A stretch of DNA of 49,366 nt from assembly GCA_023957115.1 (NCBI GenBank), contig JAMLHN010000008.1, positions 74,429 to 123,794 of the forward strand, in the 5' to 3' direction. Position numbers and translations under genes: made by a program. This document shows, piece after piece, positions 1 through 8,363 of the stretch; position 1 is the first letter of the stretch; each line of letters opens with the position of its first letter. The notes under the pieces were generated by a model. The model was not told where the DNA came from, did not search any database, and was given only the letters and a program-made list of their open reading frames with translations. Origin of the DNA: Thermomicrobiales bacterium (lineage in GTDB: Bacteria; Chloroflexota; Chloroflexia; Thermomicrobiales; UBA6265).

Positions 1-1033
1 TGCCGAGCGGCTGGCGCAGCTGGTGGCTCAATCGGCCGGCCTCGTTGGAGGGCAAGACCTGGGCGACCAGGCGGCGGCCGATTCGTTGCGGACGGCGACG
101 CGCACGTTGTCCGATGCGGCGGCGATCGATGCCTCGTTGACGGCACTTTCCAACCGCCTGCTGGAGGTTTCCGTACTCGCCGACGAGATCGCGCTCGAGC
201 TGCGCGACTATCTGGAGCAGATCGAAGTCAATCCTGAGCGTTTGAGTGTGGTGCAGGAACGCATCGAGGCAATCAGGCTCCTCAAGCGCAAATACGGCAG
301 CACGATCGACGAGGTGCTCGCGCATCAAGTCACTGCCGAGAATGAGCTGGCCGCGCTTGGCGGTTCGGAAAACGACGAAGTGGCCCTGCGCGCGAAAGCC
401 GATGACCTCGAAGCGCAGATCCGTATCGCCACCCAGCGACTCTCGGAAGCTCGCAGAGACGCCGCCGGCCGCCTTTCCCGGGATGCGTCTCAGGCTGCGT
501 CGGAGCTGAATCTTGGCAGCATGATGTTCGATATCGCGGTTCGTCCGAAAAGCGGAGAAACCCCGTTCGACGAGACAGGGGCGGATCAGGTCGAGTTCAT
601 GTTCGCTCCCAATGCCGGTGAAGCATCGAAGTCGCTTGCCCGCGTCGCGTCTGGTGGTGAGACCGCTCGTATGATGCTTGCGTTGAAATCCGTACTGGCT
701 GATTCCGACCACACGCCGACCTTGGTGTTCGATGAGGTCGATGTCGGTATCGGCGGTCGTTCGGGGCAGATGGTCGGCGTCAAATTGCAGCAGCTGGCGC
801 ATGGGCATCAAGTTATCGTGATCACGCACTTGCCGCAGATTGCCGCGGTAGCCGAGCATCATTTCAAGATTCGCAAAGAGGCAATCGAAGGCCGAACGAT
901 CTCGCGGGTCGTCCTGCTCGATGGCACCGAACGGATCGACGAGCTGGCAGCCATGATCGATGGCGAGCCCCCCTCGCCTACATCGCGCAAGGCAGCACGA
1001 GAGATGTTGGAGCGAGCCGTCGCCACCGCGTAG
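1..1033 (+). CDS. recN: DNA repair protein RecN, C-terminal part (5' end outside window)
   Basis: SMC-like ATPase that acts in double-strand-break repair. Only the distal part is here: the reading frame is open from the first bases, so the start lies upstream. Visible are the end of the coiled coil (about the first 165 residues), the ABC signature ASGGETARMMLAL, the Walker B stretch TLVFDEVDVGIGGRSG and the H-loop region VIVITHLPQIAAVAEHHF, in the order expected for the RecN C-terminal ATPase lobe. It ends just before the YbaB gene. RecN is commonly SOS-induced, but its promoter is not in the window so this cannot be checked. Confidence 0.95.
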   Translation, partial: AERLAQLVAQSAGLVGGQDLGDQAAADSLRTATRTLSDAAAIDASLTALSNRLLEVSVLADEIALELRDYLEQIEVNPERLSVVQERIEAIRLLKRKYGSTIDEVLAHQVTAENELAALGGSENDEVALRAKADDLEAQIRIATQRLSEARRDAAGRLSRDASQAASELNLGSMMFDIAVRPKSGETPFDETGADQVEFMFAPNAGEASKSLARVASGGETARMMLALKSVLADSDHTPTLVFDEVDVGIGGRSGQMVGVKLQQLAHGHQVIVITHLPQIAAVAEHHFKIRKEAIEGRTISRVVLLDGTERIDELAAMIDGEPPSPTSRKAAREMLERAVATA

Positions 1034-1053
1034 GGATCCGGTGGCTGCTACCG

Positions 1054-1059
1054 TATACT
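1054..1059 (+). promoter_or_regulatory. candidate -10 hexamer upstream of ybaB
   Basis: TATACT lies 65 nt ahead of the ybaB ATG, in the gap after recN. No convincing -35 element is seen at the usual spacing, so this is a weak prediction. The same hexamer recurs upstream of several other genes in this window. Confidence 0.3.
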
Positions 1060-1123
1060 CCACATTTCGTGGGAGTAGTCGATTCCCCACGTCCAGAACT
1101 CAAACAGGAAGGACTTCAGACGC

Positions 1124-1426
1124 ATGGGCGTCAACATGAAAATGATCCAGCAGATGCAGAATCGCATGGCGAAGATTCAACAGGAGCTGGAAGAGACGGT
1201 TGTCGAAGGATCCGCGGGTGGCGGCGTCGTCGTGGCGCGGGTTACCGGATCGAAGGAATTCCAGGGCATCAAAATCGATCCATCTACGGTCGACCCCGAT
1301 GACGTCGAGATGCTCGAAGACCTCATCACCGCGGCCATCCAGGACGCCATGACCAAAGCCACCGATCTGAGCGCCGATAAGCTGGGCGCGCTCACCGGCG
1401 GGATGAAGATTCCAGGATTGATGTAG
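1124..1426 (+). CDS. YbaB/EbfC family nucleoid-associated protein
   Basis: Small DNA-binding protein of 100 residues, the normal family size. The N-terminal half is helical (MKMIQQMQNRMAKIQQELEET), followed by the glycine-rich strand SAGGGVVVARVTGSKEFQGIKIDP and a C-terminal MKIPGL, all typical of YbaB/EbfC. The ATG at 1124 is preceded by AGGAAGG about 11 nt upstream; an internal ATG at 1136 would remove four residues. The family forms dimers that bind DNA and is often found next to recombination genes; here recN lies directly upstream and a DUF951 gene follows after 20 nt. Confidence 0.9.
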   Translation: MGVNMKMIQQMQNRMAKIQQELEETVVEGSAGGGVVVARVTGSKEFQGIKIDPSTVDPDDVEMLEDLITAAIQDAMTKATDLSADKLGALTGGMKIPGLM

Positions 1427-1446
1427 CGTCGAGTCTCGATCTGGTC

Positions 1447-1695
1447 ATGCCGATCAACCCGGACGGACCGCTCGAATTTCGCGTGGGGGATGTCGTGCGT
1501 TTGCGCAAGGTTCATCCCTGCGGCGGGTACGAGTGGTCCGTTCTACGTTTGGGAGGAGATATTGGCATCAAGTGTCAGACCTGCGGCCGCCGATTGATGC
1601 TGCCGCGCCGCGAGCTCGAACGGCGGATGAAGTCATTCGTGGAGCGCGGTCCCGCGTTCGTTGCTCCAGGGACCGGCGAGCAGACTTTCGAGTAG
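1447..1695 (+). CDS. DUF951 domain protein
   Basis: 82-residue protein matching the DUF951 pattern: GDVVRLRKVHPCGGYEWSVLR, then a CxxCG pair (KCQTCGRRLMLPR) and an ERRMK segment. Together with the earlier HPCGG cysteine these residues could bind a metal, which is inference. The function of the family is unknown; it is common in Firmicutes and Chloroflexota. The 3' end overlaps the 3' end of the convergent pyrB gene by 63 bp, which is unusually long. It probably shares a transcript with ybaB. Confidence 0.85.
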   Translation: MPINPDGPLEFRVGDVVRLRKVHPCGGYEWSVLRLGGDIGIKCQTCGRRLMLPRRELERRMKSFVERGPAFVAPGTGEQTFE

Positions 1696-2580
1696 CGACA
1701 TCCGGACGTAGACGCCGTTGTGCGCTTCCCGGAAGTATTTGGCGCGTGGGTCACGGTCGAACTCCGCGGCAATCTCATCGACTCGAGGCAAGGGGTGCAT
1801 GACAATCGCGTGCTCAGGCAGGTTGGCCATTGTCTCGGCATTGACGATGTAGATCCCCTTGTTGCGCGCGTACTCCGCGTCCGACGAAAATCGCTCCTTC
1901 TGGATTCTGGTCTGATACACCACGTCGACGTCACGCACGGCCGAAGCCAGATCGGACTCATCGCTGAACGGGATACGGGCTCGGGTCAGAGCGTCGCGCA
2001 CGTCGTCTCCCATCTGAACCTCTGGGGGTGAGACGAAGACGAGCTCTATTCCGATTGCCTGGGTCAGCAGCAGCGCGAGTGAGCGCACCGCGCGTCCGAA
2101 ACGCAGATCGCCGACCAGGGCGATGCGAAGGTTGTCGATTCGTCCAAGCTCGTGTCGGATGGTATAGAGGTCGAGGAGGGCTTGGGTTGGGTGTTCTCCG
2201 GGACCGTCACCGGCGTTGATGACGGGCACCGACGCGACCGAGGCGGCGCGAGCCGCGGCGCCTTGCTCGTGATGCCGGATGACGATTGCGTCGGCATAGC
2301 CTTCGACGATCCGAATCGTGTCCTCGACCGATTCTCCTTTGATCGCCGACGAAAATTCCCGGGCATTCTCGGTCGAAATGACATTTCCACCAAGCCGGAG
2401 CATGGCCGATTCGAAGCTGAGGCGAGTGCGGGTCGATGGTTCATAGAAGAGTGTGGCGAGAATGCGACCGGCCAGGCGATGATCGGGTACGGAAAGAGCA
2501 CGCATTTCGTCCGCGCGATCGAAGATGAACTCGAGATCGTCTCGCGAAAACTGACTGACTTCGACGATGTTGCGTGGCAC
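1633..2580 (-). CDS. pyrB: aspartate carbamoyltransferase catalytic subunit
   Basis: Catalyses condensation of carbamoyl phosphate with aspartate, the second step of pyrimidine synthesis. 315 residues, the normal length. The carbamoyl-phosphate motif FYEPSTRTRLSFE, HPTQALLDL and VMHPLPRVDEI are all present. I chose the GTG at 2580 (VPRNIVEVSQF) because GAGGGGG sits about 6 nt upstream; the open frame continues upstream for 99 codons of non-family sequence. The C-terminus runs about 14 residues past the usual end and into the convergent DUF951 gene. No regulatory subunit or PyrR gene is adjacent. Confidence 0.93.
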   Translation of the reverse strand: MPRNIVEVSQFSRDDLEFIFDRADEMRALSVPDHRLAGRILATLFYEPSTRTRLSFESAMLRLGGNVISTENAREFSSAIKGESVEDTIRIVEGYADAIVIRHHEQGAAARAASVASVPVINAGDGPGEHPTQALLDLYTIRHELGRIDNLRIALVGDLRFGRAVRSLALLLTQAIGIELVFVSPPEVQMGDDVRDALTRARIPFSDESDLASAVRDVDVVYQTRIQKERFSSDAEYARNKGIYIVNAETMANLPEHAIVMHPLPRVDEIAAEFDRDPRAKYFREAHNGVYVRMSLLESLLAGPWSNERGTALHE

Positions 2581-2618
2581 TCGGAACCCCCCTCGTTCAC
2601 GATCGAACCGCCCGAAAC

Positions 2619-2626
2619 AGTATAGT
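2619..2626. promoter_or_regulatory. symmetric AGTATAGT: candidate shared -10 for pyrB and the MBL gene
   Basis: On the plus strand this contains TATAGT (51 nt before the MBL-fold start) and on the minus strand TATACT (38 nt before the pyrB GTG), so one octamer could serve as the -10 for both divergent genes. It is followed by the 10-bp palindrome GAGCCGGCTC at 2627-2636, a possible operator. No strong -35 was found on either side. Confidence 0.35.
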
Positions 2627-2676
2627 GAGCCGGCTCGCCTGAATCGGCGATTTTGCGGCAAACACGAGGAGAGCTC

Positions 2677-3567
2677 ATGTCCGTCGAGTTTCTGACTGAG
2701 CGAGTGGGGTACCTCCCGGGCGCAGTCAATGTCGGTGTCATTCGCGCGGGCCAGGATCGGTTCATCCTGATCGATACCGGCTTGAACGATACCAGCGGCA
2801 AGAAAGCGGTCAAAGCTGTGCAAGAACTGGGTGGAACGGTCACCTCGATCGTCACGACCCATGCCCATGCGGATCACTTTGGCGCGAATGCGACGGTTGT
2901 GAAGCGCACCGGCGCGCGGGTCTATGCACCGTCAGTTGACGAAGCAGTGATTCGCTATCCGATCTTGCAGCCGTCGTTGCTCTATGCGGGCGCCGACCCG
3001 CCGGCCATGTTGCGGGGACGATTCCTGCTGGCTGATCCCAGCCCAGTCGACGAGATTATTCCTCCAGACCGATTCCACGTCGACGGTGTCGAGATCGAAG
3101 TCATATCCCTCGCGGGACATTCGCCAAATCAGCTTGGATTCAGAATCGATGGGGTGTTCTTCAGTGCGGATATCGCGCTTCCCGAGTCGGTGCTCGAGAA
3201 ATATCGCATTCCCTATCTCTACGCGGTTGGGGACCATCTCCGGTCGATCGAGACCGCGAGCGGCATCGAGGCCGACTGGGTCGTGCCCGGACATGGCGCC
3301 GTTTCGGAATCGCTGGTGACCGTGCTCGATCTCAATCGACGCCTGGTACTGGAGGTTGCCGGCCGGTTGCAGGAGTTTGCCGCGACGCCGTCGACCGCGA
3401 ACGACCTGATGGCGCGTGTCCTGCAAAGCTACGATGCGCCTGTTGCGGATCACCCGGCGTACTTCCTCCTTCACCCCACGATCTATGCTTTTCTGAGCTA
3501 TCTACACACGCAGGGAGCCGTCGAAAGTGCGGTCGAGGGGTATCAGACCATCTGGTGGCGCACGTAG
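2677..3567 (+). CDS. MBL-fold metallo-hydrolase
   Basis: 296-residue metallo-beta-lactamase-fold hydrolase. The zinc-binding motif THAHADHFGAN is near residue 64, followed by GHSPNQLGF, the SADIALPES strand and VPGHGAVS, the usual order for this fold. A C-terminal helical region (LQEFAATPSTANDL..., HPAYFLLHPTIYAFLSYL) resembles the winged-helix-like tail of broad MBL hydrolases such as the glyoxalase II-like group. The substrate cannot be told. The ATG at 2677 follows GAGGAGAG at good spacing, so the longer open frame from 2653 is not preferred. It is divergent from pyrB. Confidence 0.85.
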   Translation: MSVEFLTERVGYLPGAVNVGVIRAGQDRFILIDTGLNDTSGKKAVKAVQELGGTVTSIVTTHAHADHFGANATVVKRTGARVYAPSVDEAVIRYPILQPSLLYAGADPPAMLRGRFLLADPSPVDEIIPPDRFHVDGVEIEVISLAGHSPNQLGFRIDGVFFSADIALPESVLEKYRIPYLYAVGDHLRSIETASGIEADWVVPGHGAVSESLVTVLDLNRRLVLEVAGRLQEFAATPSTANDLMARVLQSYDAPVADHPAYFLLHPTIYAFLSYLHTQGAVESAVEGYQTIWWRT

Positions 3568-3581
3568 CGCGATCTGAGGGA

Positions 3582-3598
3582 TCGCTGCTGATCAGCGA
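3582..3598. terminator. weak hairpin between convergent genes
   Basis: TCGCTG-CTGAT-CAGCGA forms a 6-bp stem in the 34-bp gap between the convergent MBL hydrolase and FAD oxidoreductase genes. There is no T-tract; position is the main argument. Confidence 0.3.
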
Positions 3599-3601
3599 GC
3601 A

Positions 3602-4924
3602 TCAGGCCGTCAGGTCGCCCTTCACCATGCTGGCGATCTGATTGCCCAGACGTACCGAGTAGTTCGTGCCGCGGTCTTCGGGATAGATCTGGCTGGTGTT
3701 CGCCAGATAGAGCCCGCTGAGTGGCGTCCGGTGATCGGGAATCCGCTCGCTGTAATTGAGGGTAATGATCGGCTGGGCGGCTCGTTCCCGGAATACCCAG
3801 TACCGGCTGATCCAGTTGCGGTCGAATGCCGTGTTGACCTTCTGCAGGTGAGGCAGATAGGACGCGATGACCTCGTCCTCCGGCATTGTGAAGTAAGGAT
3901 CGTCCGGTTCCAGGTACTTGCTCAAATAGACGTAATGTTTGCCGTCATAATTGCCCGGCGCCACGAAATTCGTATGCTCGATGATTGCGGTGAACGGCAT
4001 CGACGGATCGGCAATGTTCATCCAGTAGATGTCCGAAAGCGCGCGATCGAGCTCCAGGAGCACGACGACGGCGGCTTCATAGTCGAGCGAGAGGAGTTTT
4101 TTTCGATAGTCGTCCGGCAGCTGCGGCGCGAGCTTCGCAAAGATCGGCGATGGTACCGATCCGATGACCGCGTCGAAGACCTGTGGCTCCGCTCCTTCGA
4201 TCTTGACACTCCACGAGCCGTCATCGTTCTGAGTCAGCTCGCTTGGCCCGCTTCCCGAGATCAACGTCGCGCCGGCGTTTCGGGCGCCTTCGACGATTGC
4301 GTCGATCACGACGTCGAAGCTGCCGATCGGATAGCCGAGTTTCTCGCCCTCCAGCGGAGATCGCCGGGACGTCGTCCGCAGCCAGATCTTTCCCCAGAAC
4401 CAGACCATTGCGATCTGATCGGCGTACCGGCCGAATTTCGCGTCGAGCTGGGCCCCAAACGTGCGCGAGTAGGCGCGCTCGCCCATGGCGCGTGTCAGCC
4501 ATTCTTTGGCCGTGACCTTCTCGTACGGCTTCCAATTCTTGACCCGCTGCAGATACGCCGTTACGAGACCGACGCGCAGCCGATCGTGAAACGGAAGGAT
4601 CGGGAGCGTGAGCAGATCTTTGGCGCCGTTGAGCGGATAGATGGTCCCATCGGCGAAATAGCCGACATTCGATGGGAGCCAGGCGAGCCGGTCTCCGATT
4701 CCGAGCTCATGGATGAGCTCCGTGATCTGGGTATCGCTCTGGAAGAGGTGGTGATAGAAATATTCGAGTTTGCCGCCCTGGACCGGAAACGCGCCGGCCT
4801 GTCCTCCGAATCTCGGCGCTCGCTCCCACAGCGTTACCTCATAACCCGCCTGGGATAGCCGGTAGGCCGCGGTCAAGCCGGCGATACCGCCACCGACAAT
4901 CGCGATCCGTTTTCGCTCGGACAT
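3602..4924 (-). CDS. FAD-dependent (amine oxidase/protoporphyrinogen oxidase-like) oxidoreductase
   Basis: 440-residue flavoprotein. The N-terminal dinucleotide-binding motif IAIVGGGIAGLTAAYRLSQAGYEVTLWERAPRFGG is textbook for this superfamily, and the C-terminal GLYLANTSQIYPEDRGTNYSVRLG resembles the second FAD-contacting segment. The middle (KEWLTRAMGERAYSRTF..., the MVWFWGKIWLRTTSRR region) resembles COG1232-type oxidoreductases often found with cell-envelope glycan or isoprenoid genes. The substrate is not determinable. The ATG at 4924 follows GGAGGAAAC; the open frame extends 13 codons further without family sequence. The hppA terminator lies just upstream. Confidence 0.82.
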   Translation of the reverse strand: MSERKRIAIVGGGIAGLTAAYRLSQAGYEVTLWERAPRFGGQAGAFPVQGGKLEYFYHHLFQSDTQITELIHELGIGDRLAWLPSNVGYFADGTIYPLNGAKDLLTLPILPFHDRLRVGLVTAYLQRVKNWKPYEKVTAKEWLTRAMGERAYSRTFGAQLDAKFGRYADQIAMVWFWGKIWLRTTSRRSPLEGEKLGYPIGSFDVVIDAIVEGARNAGATLISGSGPSELTQNDDGSWSVKIEGAEPQVFDAVIGSVPSPIFAKLAPQLPDDYRKKLLSLDYEAAVVVLLELDRALSDIYWMNIADPSMPFTAIIEHTNFVAPGNYDGKHYVYLSKYLEPDDPYFTMPEDEVIASYLPHLQKVNTAFDRNWISRYWVFRERAAQPIITLNYSERIPDHRTPLSGLYLANTSQIYPEDRGTNYSVRLGNQIASMVKGDLTA

Positions 4925-4944
4925 TCCGTTTCCTCCGGCTGAAA

Positions 4945-4981
4945 CAGCAGGAGCGGTTCGCACTGGCGAACCGCTCCGCTG
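4945..4981 (-). terminator. strong hairpin after hppA
   Basis: GGAGCGGTTCGC-ACTG-GCGAACCGCTCC is a perfect 12-bp stem (4950-4977), extended outward by four more pairs (CAGC/GCTG) across one bulged A. It lies 20 nt past the hppA stop and ahead of the FAD oxidoreductase start on the same strand. The following minus-strand bases are TGTTTC, so the U-tract is short. Confidence 0.6.
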
Positions 4982-4999
4982 GAAAATCCTAGACCTTGC

Positions 5000-7156
5000 C
5001 TAAATGAACAGCGGGGCAAGCACGAGTGTAATCGTCGCGAAAAGCTTGATCAACACGTGCAGCGACGGCCCAGCGGTGTCCTTGAACGGATCGCCAACCG
5101 TGTCGCCGACCACTGCGGCATTGTGGGCATCTGAGCCCTTGCCGAGAATATTGCCATTCTCGTCTTTCAAGTTGCCTGCTTCGATGTACTTCTTCGCGTT
5201 GTCCCACGCGCCGCCGCCATTGTTGAGGAAGAGGGCCATGAGGATTCCGGCGATCGTGCCGATCATCAGGAGTCCGGCGGCAGCTTCCCAACCCAGCGCG
5301 GCTCCGACGACAACCGGACCGGCCACGGCCAGGGCGCCGGGAAGGACCATCTCGCGCAGTGCCGAGCGGACCGAGATATCGACGCAGCGTGCGTAGTCGG
5401 GCTGTGAGGTGCCGGCCATGATGCCCGGGTCGGCCCGAAACTGGCGGCGAACCTCTTCGATCATATCGCCGGCGGCATTTCCGACCGCGCGGATGGCGAG
5501 TGAGGTGAAGAGGAAGACGATCATTGCGCCGATGAGTCCACCGACGAAGACCTTCGGCTCGGCAACGTTGACCACTCGCTCGACCTCATTGCCAACGCCT
5601 TTGAAGCGGTTGACCTCTTCGAGGAACGCCGAGAACAGCAGGAACGCGGCCAGCGCGGCGGTCCCCACGGCGTAGCCCTTGGTCAGCGCCTTGGTGGTAT
5701 TGCCAACCGAATCGAGGGCGTCGGTAACTTCACGGACGCTCTCCGGCTGATTCGACATCTCGACGATACCGCCTGCGTTGTCGGTGATCGGACCGAAGGT
5801 GTCCATGGCCAGAATGTACGCGGCGGACATCAGCATGCCCATGGTCGCGACCGCCGTTCCGAAAATACCGGCCGAAACGGCGGCATCGCTCGGGAAGTCG
5901 ACGGAATTCCCGAGACTATATGAGGCAAGGAGCGCGACCGAGATGACCACGGCCGGAAGACCGGTAGTCTCCATACCCACGGAAAGACCGGAGATCATAT
6001 TGGTTGCGACGCCGCGGCGGGATTGGTCTGCGATCTCACGCACCGGCCGGTAGGTGCCCGCCGTGTAGTACTGCGTGATGAAAAGGAACGCGATCGAGGT
6101 GACGATACCGATGACGCCACAGAGCGCGAACTGCCATTGGCCGTAGGGGAGCACCCAATAGCTGAGACCGAAGAGACCGACCGCGGCAAGCGCCGACACG
6201 ACATAGAACCCGCGATTGAGCTCGCCCATCGGATCGGAAATAGCGCCCTTTGGCCGCACCGTGAGCAGACCGACCAGCGAGCAGATCACCCCGACCGCGC
6301 CAACGAGCAGCGGGAAGAAGATCCAGGAGATCGAATCGTCCCCGGCGCCCGACGCCTTGTACAACGCGACGCCGAGCACCATGGCTCCGATGAACTCCGC
6401 TGAGGAAGACTCGAACAGGTCCGCACCACGACCGGCGCAGTCGCCGACGTTGTCGCCGACGAGGTCGGCAATCACCGCCGGATTGCGCGGGTCGTCTTCA
6501 GGGATGCCGGCTTCGAACTTGCCGACCAGATCCGCGCCGACATCGGCCGCTTTGGTGTAGATACCGCCGCCGAGCTGGGCGAAAAGCGCAACGAAGCTGG
6601 CGCCGAATGCGAACCCGACGATCCAGTACGGAGTTTCGGCAACGGTCGGCAGCGCGCCCTCAGCGAACTGGTAGACGATCAGGTAGACCGACGCCACTCC
6701 GAGCAGCGCCAGCGCCACAACGAGGAAGCCGGAAACGGCTCCACCCCGGAGCGCCACGTTCATTGCATCGGCGAGACTCTTGCGGGCGCCGGCAGCCGTG
6801 CGGATGTTCGAGCGAACGGCAACGTACATCCCGATAAAGCCGGAAATACCGGAGAGCGCCGCTCCGAAGAGGAACGAGAGCGACGTGATGAGCGCACGCG
6901 TGGTCTGCTGATCCTTCTCGAAGAAGTAGACCAGCACGCCGAGAACAACGGAGGTGACAACGGCCAGAATCGCAATCGTGCGGTACTGCCGCTTCAGATA
7001 GGCGAGGGCCCCTTCGAAGATGCGGTCGGAGATATTCCGCATTTCCGGGGTACCCGTATCCTTGCGCATTACGTCGCGCGCGAGATAGATCGCGAAGATG
7101 ATCGCGATCACGCCAATGATGATCACTGGCGCCAGATACGAACGAATATCGTCCAA
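5000..7156 (-). CDS. hppA: membrane-bound proton-translocating pyrophosphatase (K+-independent type)
   Basis: Integral membrane enzyme that couples hydrolysis of pyrophosphate to ion pumping. 718 residues with many membrane segments, a normal length. The substrate-site motifs are intact: DVGADLVGKFEAGIPEDDPRNPAVIADLVGDNVGD (about 205-239) and the C-terminal GDTVGDPFKDTAGPSLH. In the motif GNTTKALTKG the diagnostic pair is Lys489 and Thr492, which marks the K+-independent, H+-pumping subfamily; K+-dependent enzymes carry Ala and Gly/Ala there. The start is TTG at 7156, directly behind GAGGAGGAG. It would use the pyrophosphate released by biosynthesis to energise the membrane. Confidence 0.95.
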   Translation of the reverse strand: MDDIRSYLAPVIIIGVIAIIFAIYLARDVMRKDTGTPEMRNISDRIFEGALAYLKRQYRTIAILAVVTSVVLGVLVYFFEKDQQTTRALITSLSFLFGAALSGISGFIGMYVAVRSNIRTAAGARKSLADAMNVALRGGAVSGFLVVALALLGVASVYLIVYQFAEGALPTVAETPYWIVGFAFGASFVALFAQLGGGIYTKAADVGADLVGKFEAGIPEDDPRNPAVIADLVGDNVGDCAGRGADLFESSSAEFIGAMVLGVALYKASGAGDDSISWIFFPLLVGAVGVICSLVGLLTVRPKGAISDPMGELNRGFYVVSALAAVGLFGLSYWVLPYGQWQFALCGVIGIVTSIAFLFITQYYTAGTYRPVREIADQSRRGVATNMISGLSVGMETTGLPAVVISVALLASYSLGNSVDFPSDAAVSAGIFGTAVATMGMLMSAAYILAMDTFGPITDNAGGIVEMSNQPESVREVTDALDSVGNTTKALTKGYAVGTAALAAFLLFSAFLEEVNRFKGVGNEVERVVNVAEPKVFVGGLIGAMIVFLFTSLAIRAVGNAAGDMIEEVRRQFRADPGIMAGTSQPDYARCVDISVRSALREMVLPGALAVAGPVVVGAALGWEAAAGLLMIGTIAGILMALFLNNGGGAWDNAKKYIEAGNLKDENGNILGKGSDAHNAAVVGDTVGDPFKDTAGPSLHVLIKLFATITLVLAPLFI

Positions 7157-7400
7157 GTTCTCCTCCTCGAATCTCGCATGCGCGAAGCGGCGTTTGCCGG
7201 AAGCAGCGTCGCTTTATCCAATACACACAAAAATGGCCCATCTCGACCGGCATGCTGCCGATACGAGAGAGTCACTCCCTGGCTCTACCAGCCATTTCGC
7301 ATGGTTCGACTGCCGGTTCTCCGTCCGGCGAGACGCCAAAGTCTACCACTGGCTCGATGCGCAACCCTTCAGCGAATCTCATGACGCCATTGACTTATCG

Positions 7401-8354
7401 CTAGTGCGACGTTGCCGTCGACGGAACGCGTCCACGCAGCTGGTCCCACCATTTGCGGAAGTCGTGCTCCTCCCACGAAACGAGGAGCTGGCTGGCATTG
7501 AAGATCGACGAATAGGTTCCGCTGACGACACCGATGAGGAGCGCAAGCACAAAGGTGCGCGTCGATTCGCCACCGAAAAGGTAGAGCGCAAGCAGCGTCA
7601 GCACGACGGTGAGTGACGTATTCAATGAACGGACGACTGTCTGGGCAAGGCTGTAGTTGACGATCCCTTCGAAGGTCGGATCCGATTGTTTCGCAAGATT
7701 CTCGCGAATGCGATCGAAGACCACGATCGTGTCATGGACCGAGAATCCGATCACCGTCAAGATCGCAGTGACGAACAGCGCGTCGACCTGAACATGGAAG
7801 AGCCAGCCGAGGATCGAAAAGATTCCCAGTACGAGCAGGACATCGTGCAGCATGCCGACGATCGCGGCCGCACCATAGCGAACCGGCGCCTGCGTGTTGC
7901 GGAAGGCGAAGGCGATGTAAAGCAGGATACCGATCGAGGCAACGGCAATTGCCAGAACGGCGCGCCGCGTGACTTGATCACTGACCGACGATCCAACCGT
8001 CGATATCTGTAGTTCGGTGAATGGCCCGATCTCGTTCGTCAGCGCCGCTGAAAGGTTGTCCTTCTCCTCGGACGGGGTTGGAAGCTCGGACATGCGGATG
8101 ATCGCTACGTTGTCGGTCCCGTCGTCTTCGGATGACGTTTGCACAATGGAGTCGGTCACCCCGTTTTGGGTGAGGACGGTCTTCACCTCTTCGGTCGTAA
8201 CCGACTTATCGAACTGGATTTCCCAGATGGTGCCGCCCGTGAAGTCGATCCCCAGATCGAGCCCGTTGATGACCAGCGAAATCAATCCGGGAATGATGGC
8301 GATGATGGAGATGAGATACCACCACTTGCGATACGTCGCCAGATGTTCGATCAC
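7401..8354 (-). CDS. secF: protein translocase subunit SecF
   Basis: RND-family partner of SecD that uses the proton gradient to complete protein export. 317 residues; N-terminal membrane segment (WWYLISIIAIIPGLISLVI), the conserved GIDFTGGTIWEIQF after it, then a cluster of membrane helices with VDALFVTAILTVIGFSVHDTIVVFDRIREN, the SecF signature. The start is GTG at 8354, with GGGGAAGAG upstream, only 9 bp after the secD stop, so the two genes are one operon. Confidence 0.95.
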   Translation of the reverse strand: MIEHLATYRKWWYLISIIAIIPGLISLVINGLDLGIDFTGGTIWEIQFDKSVTTEEVKTVLTQNGVTDSIVQTSSEDDGTDNVAIIRMSELPTPSEEKDNLSAALTNEIGPFTELQISTVGSSVSDQVTRRAVLAIAVASIGILLYIAFAFRNTQAPVRYGAAAIVGMLHDVLLVLGIFSILGWLFHVQVDALFVTAILTVIGFSVHDTIVVFDRIRENLAKQSDPTFEGIVNYSLAQTVVRSLNTSLTVVLTLLALYLFGGESTRTFVLALLIGVVSGTYSSIFNASQLLVSWEEHDFRKWWDQLRGRVPSTATSH

Positions 8355-8363
8355 GCTCTTCCC

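Noticed and set aside
3731..4858. 375-codon open frame on the plus strand
   Set aside because: Antisense to the FAD oxidoreductase, whose FAD motifs fix the true strand.
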